A DNA stretch of 64,000 nucleotides from DATFVJ01 sp963851085 (GTDB lineage Bacteria; Actinomycetota; Actinomycetes; Streptosporangiales; Streptosporangiaceae): assembly GCA_963851085.1 (NCBI GenBank), contig CAWKNX010000003.1, positions 265,847-329,846 on the forward strand, given 5' to 3'. The notes below the pieces were generated by a model, which saw nothing but the letters and a program-made list of their open reading frames with translations, was not told the origin of the DNA and did not search any database. Position 1 is the stretch's first letter. The number at the start of each line of letters is the position of its first letter. Made by a program: the position numbers and the translations under genes. Positions 8,997 to 18,980 of this stretch are shown one piece after another.

Positions 8997-10451
8997 ATGG
9001 CGGCGGCGCCGACCACCGTTCACCAGCCGGGCCCGCGGCTGCGACCTTGGTCCAGTGTCGGCCCGGGCGGCGGCAGTGATCCGGTCCATCGCGGCGGCGT
9101 ACATCATCGTGCAGGTCGGGCTCTGGCACTCGTTCTACGCGGCGCACACGTGGCGCCTGGCCGGGCCCGCCGTGGCCATCGGCTGGGCCGTCGCGCTCGT
9201 GGTCTGGCTTGCGGCGCGCCAACGGCCCGCGGCCTGGCTCGTCGCGGCCGACTCCGCTGTGCTCGTCACCCTCGCCCTGTCCGGCGCGTGGTGGGTACCG
9301 CCGGAAATGCGCGGTGACACGGCGAGCTGGCTCTACATCCTGCTCGCGGCTCAGTCGGTGTTCCCGTTGTGGTGTGCGCCGATCGGCGCTCGCGGTGCCG
9401 CTGGTGCTCGCGTCCTGCGCCGCCTACTGGGTGGGCGTCGTGCTTCTTTCTCCGGTCCTGGCGGCCAACAGCGCACCTGGCGCCTCGACGGTGCTGATCC
9501 TCGTGGTTGCCGCCGTGGCCTGGATCGGCTACCAGATGCTGGATGGCCGTGCCGTCGGGGCTGACACGGCCCTCGCGGAGGCGGACGCCGCCGAGCACGA
9601 CCAGTACGTCGCCTTGTGCAGGAACACCGAGCGCCGTGAGCATGAACGCCTGCTGCATGACACCGTCCTCAACACGCTCACAGCCCTCGCCCGCCTGGGC
9701 CCAGGGCGGCACGGCGACCGCGGCGCCAAGGGCTGCACGCGAGAGCGATCTGAACGAGGTCATCGGCCGCTGCAGGCACGACGTGGCACTGATGGAATAT
9801 GTGCTCGGCGGGTCCACGGACGCGGATCAGGCGGCGCATGAGCGAGACCCGGACGGCCGCATACTCGTCGCGGTCGAGGCCGTCGCCTTGAGATGCGCGC
9901 CCGCGGCCTTGACGTGCACGTTCGGTCGACGGCCACGGCCGGAGGCGAGGAAGAGGCCGCCGGGGCCGGGTCCGCACGGGCCGGTGCCGGTGCCGGTGCC
10001 AGTTGTCGCGGCGGTCGCGCGTGCCCTGCGTGAGGCACTCTCCAACGTGGCCCGCCATGCGGGCACCAGCGAAGCCTGGGTGGATATGTGCCGTACTGAA
10101 GCTGGCGCGGGCCCGCAGGAAACTGGCGGCCTTACGGTCACCGTCCGCGATCGCGGCGTCGGGTTCGACCCTGGCAGCGTCGGGCCCGACCGGCTCGGTA
10201 TCGGGCGTTCGATCGTAGAGCGAATCGCCGATTGCGGTGGCACCGCGTCGGTGCGGTCCTCGCCAGGAAATGGGACCACCGTCACCTTGTGCGTGCCGGT
10301 CCGGGCGGAGGCCCTCAGCGCACAGCCCGCGACGGTCGCACGGCGGGCGCCGGTCACCATGGGCGCCGATCCCACCGCGCACGCCGGTCTCGCCGCGCGT
10401 CTGACCCGGCACGCCGGCGCGGGCCGGCTAATGCCGCGGGGCATGCGATGA
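8997..10451 (+). pseudogene. Sensor histidine kinase, frameshifted
   Basis: Reassembled over frames this is a NarX/LiaS-type kinase. It has a short N-terminus (MAAAPTTVHQ), about four to five membrane segments (IRSIAAAYIIVQVGLW onward), and a HisKA_3 helix with the phospho-histidine in REHERLLHDTVLN. The HATPase domain has an N-box ALREALSNVARHAG, DRGVGFDPGSV, RLGIGRSIVERI and GNGTTVTL. Frame breaks lie near 9060, 9390-9420 and 9735. A low-complexity PVPVPVPV stretch precedes the N-box. Its stop overlaps the next gene, and the response regulator follows, so this was a three-gene signalling operon. Confidence 0.72.
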
Positions 10452-10475
10452 ACCGCGACGTGATGGTGGCAGGGA

Positions 10476-11606
10476 GTGTACGAGTCCGAGTGGCCGCGCG
10501 TGGCCGGCGCGGTGGCGGTCATCTGGCAGCTGGCGTTGCTGCTCCAGGTACTCGCCTACCTCGGCGATTTCCGTCAGCCCGCCGTGCCGGTCGCGGTGTG
10601 GCTCGGCCTGCTCGCCGCCGCGGCGTGGCTGGTGCCACGCGCCCGCGGAGCGGGCTCACCGGGCCGAGTCCGCCCTCGCTGTCGGGGTCGCCGCTGCCGC
10701 GGTGCTGCTTGTCGGCCTGGAGCGCCGCGGGCACGGTGCCACCGGGTCGGTGGACTGGTCGGTCGATCGGCACCGGCTGGTTGCTCGCGCTCGTCGCCGC
10801 TATGCCGCCCGGCATGGGAGTGGATCTGCGGTGCGCTGTGGTCTTCGCGATCCACGCCGCCGTGGCTGTCCGCGTCCTCGGTGTGCAGACGCTCGGATTG
10901 GTCCGGCTGTCCGTGACTGCTTACACGCTGGTCGTGATATTCGCGGCATTCGCGGCCGTGCGGCCGATGTTCCGTGCCAGTGCCCGGATAACGGCCCGCC
11001 GCGCCGAGCTCGCGAGCCGGTCGGCCGCGGAACGCGCGGCGACCGCAGCGGTGCAGGAGGACCGCGGCCGGCGCCTGGCCGTGCTTGAAGCCGAGGTTCT
11101 CCCGCTGCTGCGCGCGATCGCCGATGGAAGCGGGGACCCGACCGCGGCAGCCGTTCGGGAGCAATGTGGTCACAGCGCTGCGATGCTGCGGCATGCGCTG
11201 GCTGACCGGGCAGGTGCCGGGGGGGAACTGCTGACCGAGTTCGAGCCAGTGCTTCGCGCGGCGGGCGGACGCGGCGTGCCGGTCGAGACGCAGGTGGTCG
11301 GCGACCCCGGGGTCACCGGGCCGCAGGTGATTCACGCGACGACCGCGGCGCTTGAGCGGATACTCCACGGGCTCCCGCCGCAGCCGGTGGTGCTCACTGT
11401 CCTCGCGACCGTCGACGAGGTCGAGCTCTACCTGACCTTCCGCATCTCCCACGACCCGCTGAATCCCGCGCCGCGCCTCGTCGACCTGGATGCGGCGGCG
11501 CCGCCGGGGTCCGCGCTGGCAGGCCACGATCGACGTCGACGAGGCCGGCGCGGGCTGCCTGGAGGTCCGGTGGCCGAAGGTGGTTCACGCGATGGCGCAA
11601 CCGTGA
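10476..11606 (+). pseudogene. Second membrane sensor protein of the two-component operon, frameshifted
   Basis: It starts at a GTG preceded by AGGGA (VYESEWPRVAG). Several hydrophobic helices follow (AVIWQLALLLQVLAYL, LALVAAMPPGMGV, AYTLVVIFAAFAAV). A cytoplasmic coiled segment contains AERAATAAVQEDRGRRL, and the C-terminal half resembles a degenerate kinase/ATPase domain. I see no phospho-histidine or ATP-lid motifs. Frame changes lie near 10660, 10755 and 11510. The restored end, EVRWPKVVHAMAQP, stops at 11604-11606, overlapping the regulator's GTG by GTGA. It may be a non-catalytic partner of the first kinase. Function inferred from position only. Confidence 0.5.
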
Positions 11607-12329
11607 CCACCCCTGACGTGCCGGGCGCCGTCATCAAGGTCGCGGCTGTGGACGATCACCCCATCGTGCTTGGCGGCATCTCAGCTGGCTCGAGGCGGAG
11701 CAGGGCGATATCCGCGTCGTCGGCACCGCGACGACGGTCGATGGCTTGCTGGCATCGGCCCTGGGCGGGACGCCGACGTCGTCCTCCTCGATCTCGACCT
11801 GGGCGATGGCACGGCTGCCGAGCGTAACGTCGGCGTGATCCTCGCCGCGGGTGCTGCCGTCCTGATCCTCGCTGCCTCCGACAAACCGCTGTCCGTTCGT
11901 GCCGCGATGCGCGCGGGCGCCCTCGGGTACGTCCTCAAGAGCGAGGAGAACCACGCGGTGCGTGCCGCCATCCGGGCGGTCGCGGCGGGTGAAGCGTGGG
12001 TCTCGCCGAGCCTGGCGTACATCCTTGCCACCGATGACGCACCGGACCGCCCCACCCTGAGCCCGCAGGAGACGCGTGCGCTCCGGCTCTACGCCACGGG
12101 TATGCCGCTCAAGTCCGTCGCCCGCCGCATGTCGATCGGGGAGGAAACGGTCAAGCAGTACCTGGGGCGGGTGCGGGAGAAGTACGCCCGCGCCGGGCGC
12201 ACCGCTGCCACGAAGCTTGATCTGTACCACCGGGCGGTCGAGGACGGGCACCTTCCCCCTCCATCTGCCGAGACAGCGTCAGTCCAGGGGGACGACCCCC
12301 TGGAACCCCCGCATGAGGCCAGCTTCTGA
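11603..12329 (+). pseudogene. NarL/LuxR-family response regulator, frameshifted
   Basis: Starts GTG at 11603 (VTTPDVPGAVIKVAAVDDHP). The receiver domain shows the acidic pair in AVDDHPIVLGG and the phospho-acceptor aspartate in VVLLDLDLGDG. The C-terminal LuxR-type HTH contains LSPQETRALRLYATG, KSVARRMSIGEETVKQ and YLGRVREKYARAGR. One base is missing near 11690 (restoring ISAWLEAEQGDIRVVG) and another near 11766 (restoring ALGRDADVVLL). It would act as the DNA-binding output of the two sensors upstream. Apart from the two single-base gaps every domain is complete, so sequencing error is plausible. Confidence 0.75.
12283..12304 (+). repeat. C/G hairpin inside the 3' end of the response regulator gene
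   Basis: A 9-bp stem, TCCAGGGGG and CCCCCTGGA, closes a 4-nt loop ACGA and is followed by ACCCCC. The same GGGG-CGA-CCCC design recurs at 15.8-16.1 kb, 29.4-29.7 kb and 38.28 kb. Here it is part of the coding tail and may also end transcription. Confidence 0.6.
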
Positions 12330-12698
12330 CCGCTTGTCGCCGAATCCCCACGAAGGTCCCGCCCTCGACCCGAGCGGGCGGCCGAGGACGGGGACCAACC
12401 CCCCAGAAGGTCCCCGCCCTCGGCGCCATCGGCTGTGTCACGGACGGGTACCTCCCCCCCTTCAGCTTTGGCGCATCCGGTCGTGACCGCTCCTGACCGG
12501 ACCCCCTAGAAGGTCCCCACCCACGGCTCTGCCGATGTGCACGATGCTAGGTCCGATGTGCGCGGTACGCACGACCCCTAATCGGGGGTCATTCCCCGGC
12601 CGTTACCCGTGCCATGGATCGGCGTGGCCCGGGCCAGAACCGCCGGCCTGCGGCGGGTTCCGCCGAACCCTGCTCCCATCGGCCTCCAGGCCGGCCTC
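12330..12698. other. Intergenic region with imperfect GAAGGTCCC repeats
   Basis: About 370 bp between convergent genes. It holds three copies of a GAAGGTCC(C)C motif (near 12352, 12406 and 12510), each followed by a GCCCTCG- or CCCACGG-like sequence. No protein is credible. It probably includes terminators for both sides. Confidence 0.5.
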
Positions 12699-14930
12699 CT
12701 ACTTGACCAGCTCGCGTGCGGCCATCTCGATGAGCGTCTGCGACAGCAGCACGGTCGCAGCGGCGTCGCCGAGCGGGACGAAGCTGTCCTCGCTGGCCAC
12801 CCGGGCGACCCGGCCCGCGAACCCCGCGTCGGCGAGTGCGGTAATGACCCCTTCTGACACTCCGCCGGTTAGCCGGGTCTCGTCCGCGACAAGCACCCGC
12901 CCGGTGGCCGCCGCCTCACGAAGGATGTCGGCGACCGGCAGCGGGGCGATCCAGCGCAGGTCCATCACGCGGCAGCCGATCCCGTCCGCCCGCAGCCGCG
13001 CGGCGGCGCGCAGGCTCATCCGCAGCCCGTTGCCGAACGTCACGATGGTCAGCTCGGTGCCCGCGCCGTACGTGCGCGCGCCGCCGAGCGGGACGTGCCA
13101 GTCGGGACCGGGGTAGGAGGCGAGCCAGCCGCCGTCGCCCTCGGCGTGCAGGTCCCGCGTGTGGTACAGCGCGATGGGCTCGAGGTAGACGCAGACGCTG
13201 CCGTCCGCCTCCGCCGCGGCCAGGCAGGTCCGCAGCATGGCGGCCGCGTCGTCTGGCCGTGCGGGTGAGGCGATGACCAGGCCAGGGATGTCACGCAGCG
13301 CACCGACCGCGTTGTCGTTGTGGAAATGCCCGCCGAACCCGTGCTGATAGGCGTACGCGGCGATCCGCAGGACCATCGGGTTGCGGTACTGCCCGCTGGA
13401 GAAGAAGGACAGTGTGGCGGCCTCGCCCCGGAGCTGATCCACGGCGTTGTGCAGGTAGGCGAGGTACTGGATCTCCGGGACGGGCAGCAGGCCGGACAGC
13501 CCCGCGCCGAGCGCGAGCCCGATGATGGCCTGCTCGTCGAGCAGGGTGTCGAATACCCGTGCCGCGCCGAACCGCGCCTGGAGCCCGCGGGTGACGCCGT
13601 ACACACCGCCCTTGCGCGCCACGTCCTCGCCGAACACCAGCATGCCCGGCCAGGCAGCCAGGCCGTCGGCAAGCGCCCGGTTGATCGACTGGGCCAGGGT
13701 CAGCGGGCCCTGGTTCTCCGGTATCCGCCCGCTGAACACTTCCCTGCGGGTGTCCGCGCCCGCGACACCGGCACGGGCGGCGACCACGTCGGGCCGCCGC
13801 GGCGCGAGCGGCGCCATCACCTCCGTAGCGGAAGAAAGCCGGCGCGCGCCCATCACCTCGCGCGCCTGCGCCAGCACCTGCGCCCGCACCGCTTCATACC
13901 GCACGAGCACCTCGTCGGGTGTCAGCAGCCCGGCCCCGACGAGCAGCCGCGCGGTGCCCGCGAGCGGGTCGCGTGCGAGGTCGGCGGCGATCTCGCGCGG
14001 CGTGCGGTAGCCCTGTTCCACATCGGATCCGGCGTGCCCGTAGAGCCGCACAACCGACAGATGCAGGAACGCGGGCGTCCGCCGGTCCCTGACCCACGTG
14101 GCCGCGGCGAGCGCCGTGTCGTAGACCTGTGCAAGATCACTGCCGTCGGCGTGGAAGTACTCGATGCCCGGCCTGGCCGCGCAGGCGGCGCGGACCCATC
14201 CGGGCGGCGTGCGCACGCTGATGCCGATCCCGTTGTCCTCGCACACGAACAGAACCGGCAGCGGCAGCCGTTGATGAGCGCAGTAGGAGGCCGTGTTCAG
14301 CGCCCCCGCCGCGGTGGAGTGGTTCACGGACGCGTCACCGAAGCTGCACACCACGACCGCGTCATCCGGCCACTGCCGCGGTACCCCGAGCTTTGCCGCG
14401 CGCCCGATCGCGAGGGCCAGGCCGACCGCCCGCGGCAGGTGGGAAGCGATCGTGGACGTCTGCGGGATGACCGCCAGCGCATGGTTGCCGAACACCTTGT
14501 GCCGCCCGCCGGCGATCGGCTCGTCCACGGCGGCCACCAGGCCGAGCAGCACATCGCGCACGCCGTCGTGGGGAGGATCGGCCTGCCCCGCCCTGGCCAG
14601 GTAGAACGCGCCGGACCGGTAGTGCAGCAGCGCGGGATCGGTCGGCCGGAGCGCGGCGGCCAGCCCGGCGTTGCCCTCGTGCCCGGCCGAGGAGATCGTG
14701 TAGAAACATGCTCCCTCACTGCGCAGCCACCTCGCGGCGAGGTCGAGGTGGCGGCTCGCGAGCTGGGCCTCGAAGAGCTCAAGGCATCGCTTGCCGGTCA
14801 GTGCGCTGCCGGGCCGCAGCGGATCGCGGACCGGCCGCTCATCATCGTTACCGAACGGCTGCCGCAGCGGCGTCTGGAGTTCCCACAGCGCCTCGGCGAA
14901 GTGTTTTTCCACCGGGTCGCGCTCGGTCAT
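12699..14930 (-). CDS. 2-oxoacid dehydrogenase E1, alpha and beta subunits fused
   Basis: A 743-residue thiamine-diphosphate enzyme. The N-terminal half is E1 alpha: SSAGHEGNAGLAAALRP near 80-95, ThDP/Mg motif GDASVNHSTAAGALN ending LPVLFVCEDN near 200-235. The C-terminal half (from about residue 400) is E1 beta: MLVFGEDVARKGGVYGVT, FDTLLDEQAIIGLALG, PVPEIQYLAYLHNAVDQL, and VMDLRWIAPLP. Such fusions occur among branched-chain 2-oxoacid dehydrogenase E1s. It oxidatively decarboxylates a 2-oxoacid and passes the acyl group to an E2 lipoyl protein, which is not in this window. It is transcribed away from the SGNH-hydrolase-to-hpgT operon. It may serve general metabolism or the neighbouring hydroxyphenylglycine locus. 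Confidence 0.88.
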   Translation of the reverse strand: MTERDPVEKHFAEALWELQTPLRQPFGNDDERPVRDPLRPGSALTGKRCLELFEAQLASRHLDLAARWLRSEGACFYTISSAGHEGNAGLAAALRPTDPALLHYRSGAFYLARAGQADPPHDGVRDVLLGLVAAVDEPIAGGRHKVFGNHALAVIPQTSTIASHLPRAVGLALAIGRAAKLGVPRQWPDDAVVVCSFGDASVNHSTAAGALNTASYCAHQRLPLPVLFVCEDNGIGISVRTPPGWVRAACAARPGIEYFHADGSDLAQVYDTALAAATWVRDRRTPAFLHLSVVRLYGHAGSDVEQGYRTPREIAADLARDPLAGTARLLVGAGLLTPDEVLVRYEAVRAQVLAQAREVMGARRLSSATEVMAPLAPRRPDVVAARAGVAGADTRREVFSGRIPENQGPLTLAQSINRALADGLAAWPGMLVFGEDVARKGGVYGVTRGLQARFGAARVFDTLLDEQAIIGLALGAGLSGLLPVPEIQYLAYLHNAVDQLRGEAATLSFFSSGQYRNPMVLRIAAYAYQHGFGGHFHNDNAVGALRDIPGLVIASPARPDDAAAMLRTCLAAAEADGSVCVYLEPIALYHTRDLHAEGDGGWLASYPGPDWHVPLGGARTYGAGTELTIVTFGNGLRMSLRAAARLRADGIGCRVMDLRWIAPLPVADILREAAATGRVLVADETRLTGGVSEGVITALADAGFAGRVARVASEDSFVPLGDAAATVLLSQTLIEMAARELVK

Positions 14931-15067
14931 CTATGCCGTCCCTGGGGCCGGGTTGGCGATCGCGTCGCAGACGCGGATTCCTCCATTGTCCGCTGCGGCC
15001 AAAATCTGCGCCTCCGGTGAGTATGCGTTCCTTGAATCAGAGTCTGCAGCAGTCGTAGTGTCCGATC

Positions 15068-16118
15068 GTGCCCAATACAGCTAAGCAGCCCCCCTACCCG
15101 GGCGAGGATCAGCCGGTGCGGGACCCCGCGGGGAACGCCTACCCCGCGGAGGCGGCTGACCCGTACTGTCTGCGGGACGGGGAGGCGGCGCGATTATTGG
15201 GCGGTCACCCGTGGCGCCGTTTCGTGGTCGTGGGTGACAGCATCGCCGAAGGGCTCGGCGATGCGGCTCCGGGTTATCCAGATCAGCCCTGGTGCGACCG
15301 GATCGCCGCCGAGCTGAAGGCGCACCAGCCGGATCTGGCCTACCTCAACCTGGGCGCCAGGGACACCCCAGCGGCGCAGGTGCGGGCCGGGCAGTCTGAC
15401 CGGGCCCTCGCCTTCGCACCGGATCTGGCGCTCGTCGCCTGCGGCGGTTATGACCTGCTGCTGTCGCGCTACGACGCCGTCGCGGTCGCAGCCGAGCTGA
15501 GGGCGATCGTGTCCGCGTTCGTCGAGGGAAACTGCGATGTGATCACCGTGGGCTTGTTCGACGGGTCGTACGCGCCCGGCCTCCCGGAGTGGGCCAGGCG
15601 GCCACTTCGTGAGCGGCTGCAGGACCTGTCACGGCGTACGGAGGCGATCTCCGCCGACCTCGGCACCGTGTATGTCGGCCTCACCGGGCATCCGGCGACC
15701 CGCGATGCCGACATCTACAGCGCGGACCCACGGCACGGCACCATGCGCGGTCACGCGATCGCAGCGGCGGAAACCATCAGGCGCCTCGGTGCGCATCTGA
15801 CGGGCGGTCCGGTAGCGGGTTCCGGGGGGTCGTCCTCCCGGGCCTGGCACAGGCGGTCCGGTGGGGGGTTCCGGGGGGTCGTCCCCCCGGGCCCGCACAG
15901 CCCCGGGCGCGAGCGGTGCGAGTGGTCTGGTGGGGGGTTCCGGGGGGTCGTCCTCCCGGGCCCGCGCAGCCCCGGGCGCGAGCGGTGCGAGTGGTCTGGT
16001 GGGGGGTTCCGGGGGGTCGTCCTCCCGGGCCGGCGCAGGCGGTCCGGTGGGGGGTTCCGGGGGGTTGTCCCCCCGGGCCGGCACAGCCCCGGGCGCGAGC
16101 GGGGCCGGCGCCACATGA
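15068..16118 (+). CDS. SGNH/GDSL-type hydrolase with repetitive C-terminal tail, one frameshift
   Basis: Residues about 1-245 form an SGNH hydrolase: WRRFVVVGDSIAEGLGD gives the nucleophilic serine, LNLGARD is block II, and VACGGYDLL stands where the family has GxND. A GTG start is assumed. The tail is a Gly/Ser/Ala repeat (GGSGGSSSRARAAPGASG) of about 23 residues, five times. An extra T near 15845 shifts the frame between repeats 1 and 2. Removing it lets the tail end at TGA 16116-16118, overlapping the next gene's ATG (16115). Read without correction, hydrolase and methyltransferase appear as a single 994-residue protein, which I think is an artefact. Substrate unknown; acyl-ester hydrolysis is likely. 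Confidence 0.72.
15807..16110 (+). repeat. Five tandem units (about 50-70 bp) in the SGNH hydrolase tail
   Basis: Five units begin with GGTCCGGT or GGTCTGGT and contain TTCCGGGGGGTCGTCC followed by CCCGGGCC. Units 2, 3 and 5 are about 69 bp; units 1 and 4 lack the last third. The core is the reverse complement of the C/G hairpin seen at 12283, 29.4-29.7 kb and 38276. Unit lengths keep the reading frame, except for the extra T in unit 1. Confidence 0.85.
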
Positions 16119-17829
16119 GGACAGGCCGCGATGGCGGGCCTGCCACCGGCCGGTCGACAGGGACCGGCCCCGGGCTGGCCGACCGCGCGCGGCTGATGCA
16201 GATCATGTCAAGCCCGTGGGTCGCGCAATCCTGCTACGCCATCACCAAGATCGGGATCCCCGATCTGCTGGCGGACGGGCCGCGGGCCGCCGCCGACCTG
16301 GCGGCGGATTCCGGCGCGCATCCGCACGCGCTCCGCAGGCTGCTGCGGGCACTCGCGTCGGCTGGGCTCTTCGACGAGCCTGTGCCAGGCGTCTTCGGGC
16401 TCACGCCACTCGCGCAGCTCCTCACCTCGGGTGCGGCGAGATCCATCCGGTCCTCCGCGATCATGTTCGGCGAGGAGGTCTTCCGTTCGTTCGCCGAGAT
16501 CGAGTACACCCTCCGGACCGGCAATCCGGCTTTCGAGAAGGTCTACGGCCAGCCTTTCTACGACTACCTGGCCGGGCACCCTGCGGCGGCCGAGACATTC
16601 ACGGCGGCCATGGGACGAGCCCCAGTGCCACAGGCGCTCGCTGCCTGCGACCTGACCGGCGTGCGCCTGCTGGTCGACATCGGCGGCGGGAACGGCGGTT
16701 TGCTCGCCAGGGTTCTTCGCGCGCACCCGGATGCGCGGGGAGTCCTCCTTGACCTGCCGGAAGCGGTGCGCCAGGCACGGGACAGCCTAACCGCGGCCGG
16801 TGTCGCCGATCGCGTCGATTTCGTCGAGGGCAGCTTCTTCGATGGCGTGCCGGCCGGAGCGGACGTGTACGTCCTCGCTCGTGTCCTGCATAACTGGGAT
16901 GACGCCAACGCCGTGGCACTGCTGCGCCGGGTGCGTGAGGCCATGGCCCCCGATTCGCGTCTGCTGGTGCTCGAGCACCTACTTGGACCGGCCCCTGAAG
17001 CCGCGGCGGCACCGGATGCTGGACCGGCCGATGCGCGGGCTGACGGGCAGGAGCACGGCCGCGCTGGGCCGCTCGCCACCGACGCCGCCGACGACGCCGG
17101 CGGGGTTGGCATGCCCAGCCGTGGAGTCGGCGGCAGCGGCGCGGGCGACGAAAGTCACGGCTTCATCGCCAATTCTGGGGGCTTTCTCGACGATGCTGGT
17201 GATGCCGGTGGTGGCGCTGGTGATCTGAATACTGGTGATGCTGATGCCGATGCTGGTGATTTGGGTACTGGTGATGCCGGTGCCGAGACTGGGGCCAGCG
17301 CCGTTGGCGTCACTGATGGTTCCGGTGTTGCCTCGTCCGGTGCTGCCGGTTCGCTTGCTGCCGGTTCGCTTGCTGACGGTGCCAGCGGGGATGGCGGTGT
17401 GGATGTGGATGGCGGTGCCGGCGGGGCCAATGAGGATCTTGGTGCCAGTGGGGAGCCGGTGGTGAGGATGGCGGTGCCAGCGGGGATGGCAGTGCCGGCG
17501 GCAGTACCAGTGCCGGCGGCGGTACCAGTGCCGGTGGCGGCCCTGCCGCGGATGTCTCCGCGGCCGCTTCCCGCACGGGTCACGGCGCCGCCCAGGGGCA
17601 GGTCATGGACCTGCTCCTGCTGCTCATGGTCCCGGGCTGCGATCGCAGCGAAGCTGAGTACCGTGGGCTGCTCGCCGCCGCTGGGCTCGACGCGGTATCG
17701 GTGCGCCCGCCACCGCTGCGCGCGCCTGGTGCCGAAAGCGTGCTCGAGGCGATACCTGCTCGGGCCCGGCTGCGACCGGCCCGGCCCCGACCGGCCCGGC
17801 CCCGACCGGGCCCGCCCCCACGCGACTAG
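16115..17829 (+). CDS. SAM-dependent O-methyltransferase with a large low-complexity insertion, frameshifted
   Basis: An N-terminal dimerisation/winged-helix region (LMQIMSSPWVAQSCYAIT, then HALRRLLRALASAGLF) is followed by the SAM-binding motif LLVDIGGGNGGLLARVL and then FFDGVPAGADVYVLARVLHN WDD-type sequence, typical of plant-like small-molecule O-methyltransferases. The usual C-terminal strand and helix (MDLLLLLMVPGCDRS, AEYRGLLAAAGL) comes only after about 200 extra residues rich in Gly, Ala, Asp and Ser (about 17000-17600). A frame change near 17455 lies inside the insert. The start overlaps the hydrolase stop (ATGA). In the hydroxyphenylglycine locus it could methylate a phenol or carboxylate of the product. 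The order of domains makes one gene likely; activity with such an insert is uncertain. Confidence 0.7.
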
Positions 17830-17859
17830 ATCGGCGCCCGGTGCCTTTGTGCGAGTAGC

Positions 17860-17938
17860 AGCAGTGGGCCATTGCTGCTACCGGGGCGAGGCAATGGGCC
17901 TCCCGCCAGCAGGGTTGCCTCCATGGGCCATTGCTGAG
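17860..17938. repeat. Palindromic repeat C cluster
   Basis: Three copies of a motif built on GGCAATGG-N-CCATTGCT lie at 17860-17876 (one mismatch between arms), about 17890-17902 (half-site) and 17922-17938. The same motif occurs as a perfect 17-bp palindrome at 56836-56852 and again near 56869-56886. Sited between the methyltransferase and the alpha/beta hydrolase. Confidence 0.65.
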
Positions 17939-18017
17939 CCCCGTCCCCGCACGCCTGCCAGACACGCGATCAAGATCAAGAAAGCCGCGTCCCCCACCGC
18001 GCAGACCAGGAGAAATC

Positions 18018-18977
18018 ATGCCGCTCGATCCGCAGGTGCAAGCTATCCGTGATCGCCTGGAGCGCGACAGCGTGCCCAACCTCTGCACGCTCTCGATCGC
18101 GGACGCGCGCGAGGCGGATGTCGCGGCGGCGCGGGCGTCCGCGGGAACCGCCGAGCCGGTGCACGAGGTTTCCGACCGGACCGTTCCCGGGCCCGCCTGC
18201 GGCCTTCCGATCCGCATCTACCGGCCGCGGGGCGATGAGCCCTTACCCGCCCTTGTGTACTTCTTCGGCGGCGGGTGGAGCCTGGGTACCGTCGACACCT
18301 GCGACGGTGTGTGCAGATGCCTGGCCAACGCGACCGGATGCGTGACGGTCGCGGCAAGCTACCGGCTCGCGCCCGAGCACAAATTCCCCGCCGCGGTGCA
18401 GGACTGTCACGCGGTTACCGCGTGGGTCGCGTCGCACGCAGCGGAGATCGGTGTGGACCCCGCGCGGATCGCGGTAGGCGGCGACAGTTCGGGCGGCAAC
18501 CTCGCCGCCGCCGTTGCGCTGCTCGCGCGCGAGCGCGGCGGACCGCGGATCGTCCACCAGTTACTCGTGTACCCGAACACCGATTATCTCGCTGATACCG
18601 CGTCGATGCGGGAAGGGACTGACCCGCATCTGTTCAACGCGACCGCGGTCGAGTGGTATTGGGGGATGTATCTCGCCTCGCCGGAGGACGGCGCGAATCC
18701 ACTCGCCTCGCCGCTGCGCGCGGGAGATCTCTCTGGCCTGCCGCCCGCGACCGTGATCACCGCGGAGTATGACCCGCTGCGCGATGAGGGGGAGCACTAC
18801 GCCGCACGCCTGAAGAGTGCGGGCGTCCCGGTCGAGCTAACCCGCTTCGACGGCATGATGCATGGTTTTTTCACCATGACCGGCGTGCTCGACGGCGCCA
18901 AGATTGCCGTGGCCCACGCCGCGAGCCGCCTCCGCGAGGCGTTCGCGCCCGCGGGTGCGCAGCAAGATGGCAGGTGA
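18018..18977 (+). CDS. Alpha/beta hydrolase, HSL (fold-3) family
   Basis: A 319-residue esterase/lipase-like enzyme of the hormone-sensitive lipase family. An oxyanion motif FFGGGWSLG (the family HGGG, with Phe replacing His) is near residue 80. The nucleophile is in VGGDSSGGNLA near 157, the acid in EYDPLRDEG near 253, and the histidine in MMHGFF near 284. An AGGAG site precedes the ATG at 18018. It is three bases upstream of the hpgT-like gene, so the two are co-transcribed. It may hydrolyse an ester or thioester intermediate of the locus. The missing oxyanion-motif His may alter activity. Confidence 0.87.
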   Translation: MPLDPQVQAIRDRLERDSVPNLCTLSIADAREADVAAARASAGTAEPVHEVSDRTVPGPACGLPIRIYRPRGDEPLPALVYFFGGGWSLGTVDTCDGVCRCLANATGCVTVAASYRLAPEHKFPAAVQDCHAVTAWVASHAAEIGVDPARIAVGGDSSGGNLAAAVALLARERGGPRIVHQLLVYPNTDYLADTASMREGTDPHLFNATAVEWYWGMYLASPEDGANPLASPLRAGDLSGLPPATVITAEYDPLRDEGEHYAARLKSAGVPVELTRFDGMMHGFFTMTGVLDGAKIAVAHAASRLREAFAPAGAQQDGR

Positions 18978-18980
18978 CCG

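Noticed and set aside
15068..18052. A single 994-residue hydrolase-repeat-methyltransferase protein
   Set aside because: Repeat alignment shows an extra T near 15845; the corrected hydrolase ends at 16118, overlapping an ATG for the methyltransferase, and the methyltransferase C-terminus is in a different frame.
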